Part shown: one piece after another, positions 61,213 through 64,000 of the stretch
Layout: the number at the start of each line of letters is the position of its first letter
Position numbering within the stretch: position 1 is the first letter of the stretch
Translations under genes and position numbers: made by a program
The notes under the pieces: model-generated
Databases searched by the model: none
What the model was told of the DNA's origin: nothing
What the model saw: only the letters and a program-made list of their open reading frames with translations
Assembly (NCBI GenBank): GCA_910583615.1
Contig: CAJTXP010000004.1
Span: forward strand, 51,873 to 115,872
DNA length: 64,000 nt
DNA from: an uncultured Lachnospiraceae bacterium
Lineage (GTDB): Bacteria; Bacillota; Clostridia; Lachnospirales; Lachnospiraceae
Direction: 5' to 3'

Positions 61213-61650
61213 TTATGCCAATAACAACTTTCCTTCTTTATAACAAACTGCCAGATATTCTCTCGACTGATAATACAGATCTGAATTAAAATTTAAAATC
61301 TTTTCTGCCATCCAGGAGGCATATACTTCTTTTATTCCTGTTATAATATTTTCCTCTTCATAACAATCTTCAATCAAACGTGAAAATACTTCGCCAATAT
61401 CCCAATAATCAGGAACTGTATATTTGCATTGGGATAAATTATCATAATCTCCATCGGATATTGAATCTTTCTGTATAAAATCATCTGCCACCTTTTCTAT
61501 TGGTTCACAATGAAAAACATCCGCATATTTATAAATGCGGGAAATATCATCTCCCAGCCGGTCCACAACATCGGATCTTCGATTTTTTGTTTCTCTTGCA
61601 ATGTACTCAATAAGACTGCATACAAAAAACAAATCGCTGTTATTTTTCAT
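61213..61650 (-). CDS. hypothetical protein paired with the DUF3990 remnant
   Basis: 145 residues, acidic: DLFFVCSLIEYIARETKNRR, ISRIYKYADVFHCEPIEKVA. It overlaps the DUF3990 remnant by 11 bases, the spacing of an intact operon. Small partners of this type accompany DUF3990 genes; whether it is an antitoxin is unknown. Confidence 0.6.
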   Translation of the reverse strand: MKNNSDLFFVCSLIEYIARETKNRRSDVVDRLGDDISRIYKYADVFHCEPIEKVADDFIQKDSISDGDYDNLSQCKYTVPDYWDIGEVFSRLIEDCYEEENIITGIKEVYASWMAEKILNFNSDLYYQSREYLAVCYKEGKLLLA

Positions 61651-61858
61651 GAACTGGTACTCCTTTCACAAATTTTAAAATTATCAGTGCTCTTGCTGTA
61701 TGAAAACTAATCTGATGCGTAGGATATTTGAACTTTGTCAGATCCCAAAAAGCAGCTCTCGAATATTTTCCATCAACAAATCCCTGTACGTAATTAAAAA
61801 TCGTAAAATCCAAAATAAAAGTCTTTGTTAAATCTTGCAATTCGTATTTAATCGAATT
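61640..61858 (-). pseudogene. C-terminal remnant of a DUF3990 protein
   Basis: About 66-70 codons (IFNYVQGFVDGKYSRAAFWD, YPTHQISFHTARALIILKFV) match the end of DUF3990 proteins, which are ADP-ribosyltransferase-like. The N-terminal ~100 residues with the active site are missing; upstream in frame is a stop that ends the next gene. Confidence 0.6.
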
Positions 61859-62206
61859 TTACTTCTCATCAACTTTTATAATATAGCACTCATCCTGGCA
61901 ACATCGTCCCTCGTTTTTCACCAAAAACTTAAACTCATCATATTCTGTCATATGATTTGCTTTCAAAATCTGGCCGATGTTTTGTCGTTCCGGCGGAATA
62001 ACTCTCTGGCAGACCCAGCGGTAACTCCATTTTTTTCCGATCCTGTACTGATTTTTTTCAATAAAATACGAAATAATCAATGGTGCTTCATAACTTTTTA
62101 CAGTTTCAGGTATTTCAATTTCATATTCCCGGCTTTGTTCATCATAATACAGATATCCAACTGTCTTTCCGTCATAATACGCATTTTTAATTGCAAATTT
62201 CTGCAT
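61859..62206 (-). CDS. hypothetical protein in the accessory cluster
   Basis: 115 residues: AIKNAYYDGKTVGYLYYDEQ, YFIEKNQYRIGKKWSYRWVC, EFKFLVKNEGRCCQDECYII. No family recognised. GAGGTGGAACAGGT precedes ATG 62206. The upstream frame comes from the direct repeat, so its promoter may be recombined. Confidence 0.55.
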   Translation of the reverse strand: MQKFAIKNAYYDGKTVGYLYYDEQSREYEIEIPETVKSYEAPLIISYFIEKNQYRIGKKWSYRWVCQRVIPPERQNIGQILKANHMTEYDEFKFLVKNEGRCCQDECYIIKVDEK

Positions 62207-62255
62207 ACCTGTTCCACCTCTTCCAAAGCATTTCCCAGATTTTTTTCAAATGAAC

Positions 62256-62417
62256 TTCTGAAAGAATCTGATCCAGTCCTCCCAGAATCATTGCTTCATG
62301 TTCCGCCTTCAGTTCTCCTGGAAAAAGCTTATCTCCTTTTGGAATCAAACTCAAGTTATACTCCAACGACTTGAACCAATAAAATTATTGACCGCCCTGT
62401 CTTCCAGTACATCAAAT
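62256..62417. repeat. 162-bp direct repeat, copy B
   Basis: Second copy, 98% identical to 58954-59115. The pair encloses 3.1 kb of AT-rich cargo. The span 62207-62544 holds this repeat and an hsdS fragment. Confidence 0.9.
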
Positions 62418-62546
62418 GAAACATTTAAATCCCTGATTGTAATACATTTCTTTACCTGCAACAGCCACTTTACCAATGGGTGCTCTTGAAGATAATATCA
62501 CAGTCCCTTCAGGCAATTTTCGTAAACCGTTTTTTTGTATATTTTC
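62412..62546 (-). pseudogene. fragment of type I restriction specificity gene hsdS
   Basis: The frame reads LRKLPEGTVILSSRAPIGKV, then AVAGKEMYYNQGFKCF and a stop. This SSRAPIG...NQGFK block is the hallmark of a target-recognition domain of HsdS. Both ends are lost; copy B of the direct repeat begins at the break. Confidence 0.7.
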
Positions 62547-63477
62547 ATTTTCCTGCCTCAGAATTTTGGGTATTCCAAAAAATGGAATCTTCCGGATACT
62601 CCATATAGCTTAACCATTGCTGCGGAAATTCATCTGCAAAAAGAGACACCATTTCTCCCACGATAGCGCATATGGTATCCCGGTCTCCTAAAGCCGACAC
62701 CGCCGTCCACAGCGCTTCCTCTGCTGAAGTATAAAAATATGCCGCACACCAGAGACAAAAAGGAACTGTATCCTGTGCCGTCAACCGGATCCCATTTCCA
62801 AGCACGGAAACCACAAAATCAATACTGCTCTCCTTTTTAAGAGAAGCTGCAGACAATATTTTATACCTTGTATCGCATTCGGGTAATTTATCTGCAACAT
62901 CCTGAAGAAAATCTTTTCCTTCTTTGGAATAGTTCCCCAACTTTTTGTTCAGAAACAGGGCCGATGCTATAGCAACCGCCATTGCGCCTGCAATTCCCTC
63001 CATATGTGCATGTGTAACTTCCGCAGATGCCCTGGCGTAATATAAAACTTTGTCCAGATCATCTGCAAAATATGCACCTACAGGAACAGCGCGCATGGCG
63101 CCGCCATTCCCCATAGAGCCCATGCCATCAAATGCTTCTGAAGCAACATCCCGCCAGTTTCGTCCTTCTTTGATACTGCCCAAAATAGAATGTGCTGTTC
63201 CTCCATATCCCCGGTGCCAGTCCAGTGCATAATTTTCCGCAAAAGTCCTGGCCAATGCGTCCTGATTGATTTCCCCATACTGTTCCAGGATATGATAAAT
63301 TCCAATTGCCATCACAGTATCATCCGTAAAATGCCACGGTTCATTCAATAATTCTCTGTTTTTTATACTCCGGCGGGCCATTTCATCGGGTATGAAAAAG
63401 CTCTGCCCAAAACAGTCGCCTAATGCAATGCCATCCAGGGCACGTTTTGCGTATCTTATTCTGTCTTCCGATTTCAT
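62545..63477 (-). CDS. ADP-ribosylglycohydrolase family protein
   Basis: 310 residues. Magnesium motifs FTDDTVMAIG and the C-terminal ALGDRDTICAIVGEM, plus HRGYGGTAHSIL and GNGGAMRAVPVGAYF. Removes ADP-ribose from proteins, nucleic acids or small molecules (DraG/ARH family). AAAGAGGAAATAG precedes the ATG. Sits between hsdS and hsdM fragments and near a DUF3990 (transferase-like) remnant. Confidence 0.88.
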   Translation of the reverse strand: MKSEDRIRYAKRALDGIALGDCFGQSFFIPDEMARRSIKNRELLNEPWHFTDDTVMAIGIYHILEQYGEINQDALARTFAENYALDWHRGYGGTAHSILGSIKEGRNWRDVASEAFDGMGSMGNGGAMRAVPVGAYFADDLDKVLYYARASAEVTHAHMEGIAGAMAVAIASALFLNKKLGNYSKEGKDFLQDVADKLPECDTRYKILSAASLKKESSIDFVVSVLGNGIRLTAQDTVPFCLWCAAYFYTSAEEALWTAVSALGDRDTICAIVGEMVSLFADEFPQQWLSYMEYPEDSIFWNTQNSEAGK

Positions 63478-63537
63478 CTATTTCCTCTTTACCAATTTAT
63501 CCTTTTCACATTCATATGTCTCCTGGATTTTAAGACT

Positions 63538-63763
63538 TTATGCAAATATATCATTATCTGCCACAGGCGTCCGTTTATCATCCAGACTGAGGCAATCCGC
63601 CGTCATGTCATAAAACCACACCTGATCGGTTGCTCCATAACCTGTCTTTGTAAATATCAGAACAGCCATGGATACACCTGCATATGGGAGGATTCACCAG
63701 ACCGCCTGCAGCAAAAATATCCCATAATCCGTCAATTTTATTTTTCAGTTCTCCTGTGATCAT
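63538..63763 (-). pseudogene. internally deleted remnant of hsdM
   Basis: ATG 63763 (GGAGGATAAACA ahead) starts MITGELKNKIDGLWDIFAAG, the true HsdM N-terminus; about 25 residues in, the frame shifts and the sequence jumps to AVLIFTKTGYGATDQVWFYD and LSLDDKRTPVADNDI, an HsdM C-terminal block, ending at 63538. All catalytic domain is lost. Confidence 0.75.
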
Positions 63764-63935
63764 TGTTTATCCTCCGTTAAAAATCTGTCATCACCTTCCG
63801 CTTCGCTTCAGTTAATAACATTATATCACATACCGGGCATATTTCATCTGAAATTTTTCTATATTTCCATGATCACCATATTGCCGGAATCAGGCAGCAT
63901 CCATATTTTTTCACCCAGAAGGTTCTGCCGCAAAA

Positions 63936-64000
63936 CACTCCTGCCTGTATGCTCAGCGACGCTGTGTGGACTGGAGCGGACAAAAGAGCCGGGCGGGGGG
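63936..64000. repeat. palindromic repeat family member at window edge
   Basis: Inverted match to 48782-48855 (CTCAGCGACGCTGTGTGGAC, GGAGCGGACAAAAGAGCCGG). Continues beyond the window. The stretch 63764-63935 shows no assignable gene, only a short open tail on the minus strand. Confidence 0.65.

Overview
The window looks like chromosome of a spore-forming anaerobic member of the Clostridia, most likely a Lachnospiraceae gut commensal. This is inferred from gene content, not from a search: sporulation genes (ylbJ, yqfC-yqfD, a SpoVB-like flippase), a short HisG with its HisZ partner, a Bce-type peptide-sensing transporter module, two ECF sigma/DUF4179 pairs, and a MetV-RnfC fusion of the kind found in anaerobes with methyl-branch folate metabolism. 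Most of the window has mid-range base composition; about 59.6-62.5 kb is clearly AT-richer. I saw no rRNA, tRNA or CRISPR array.

Layout: 0-1.4 kb, 3'-truncated MetV-RnfC gene. 1.7-7.2 kb, MerR regulator divergent from a BceAB-type transporter and its two-component system. 7.3-12.7 kb, a compact, TetR-controlled acyl-conjugation cluster (SCP2 protein, alpha/beta hydrolase, free condensation domain, acyl carrier protein, AMP-ligase). 12.7-15.4 kb, ATPase, coiled-coil protein, xpt. 15.5-20.5 kb, hisZ-G-D-B and a HisF-like/HisI/HisE fusion. 20.6-27.9 kb, recU, pseudouridine synthases, YgiQ radical SAM, RsmF-like methylase and an M23 peptidase. 27.9-33.4 kb, ylbJ, coaD, rsmD and proline genes, with a formyl-THF cyclo-ligase fused to ProA. 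33.5-39 kb, flippase, ybeY, phoH, yqfD, yqfC. 39-48.8 kb, NhaC antiporter, back-to-back ECF systems, two SPFH proteins and a tandem DUF305 protein. 48.9-52.2 kb, HscC-type Hsp70 with a membrane-anchored J-protein. 52.4-57.3 kb, housekeeping block nudix-rsfS-yqeK-nadD-yhbY-obgE and rpmA-rplU. 57.3-58.9 kb, small unknown genes and a stand-alone NrdG-like enzyme. 59-64 kb, an AT-rich accessory region with immunity-like orphans, an ADP-ribosylglycohydrolase, and wrecked pieces of a DUF3990 gene and of type I restriction genes hsdS and hsdM.

The best candidate for an undescribed or little-described system is the acyl-conjugation cluster at 7.3-12.7 kb. Its parts would activate a carboxylic (probably fatty) acid, load it on a carrier protein and condense it with an acceptor, under a TetR repressor whose two operators straddle a readable promoter. 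It resembles the fatty-acid-amide clusters reported from gut clostridia. Other notable signals are a family of long palindromic intergenic repeats with a shared GTTACTTTTCAC-like terminus, a 162-bp direct repeat bracketing the accessory cargo at 59-62.3 kb, a 16-bp hairpin that buries a Shine-Dalgarno sequence, and several gene fusions.
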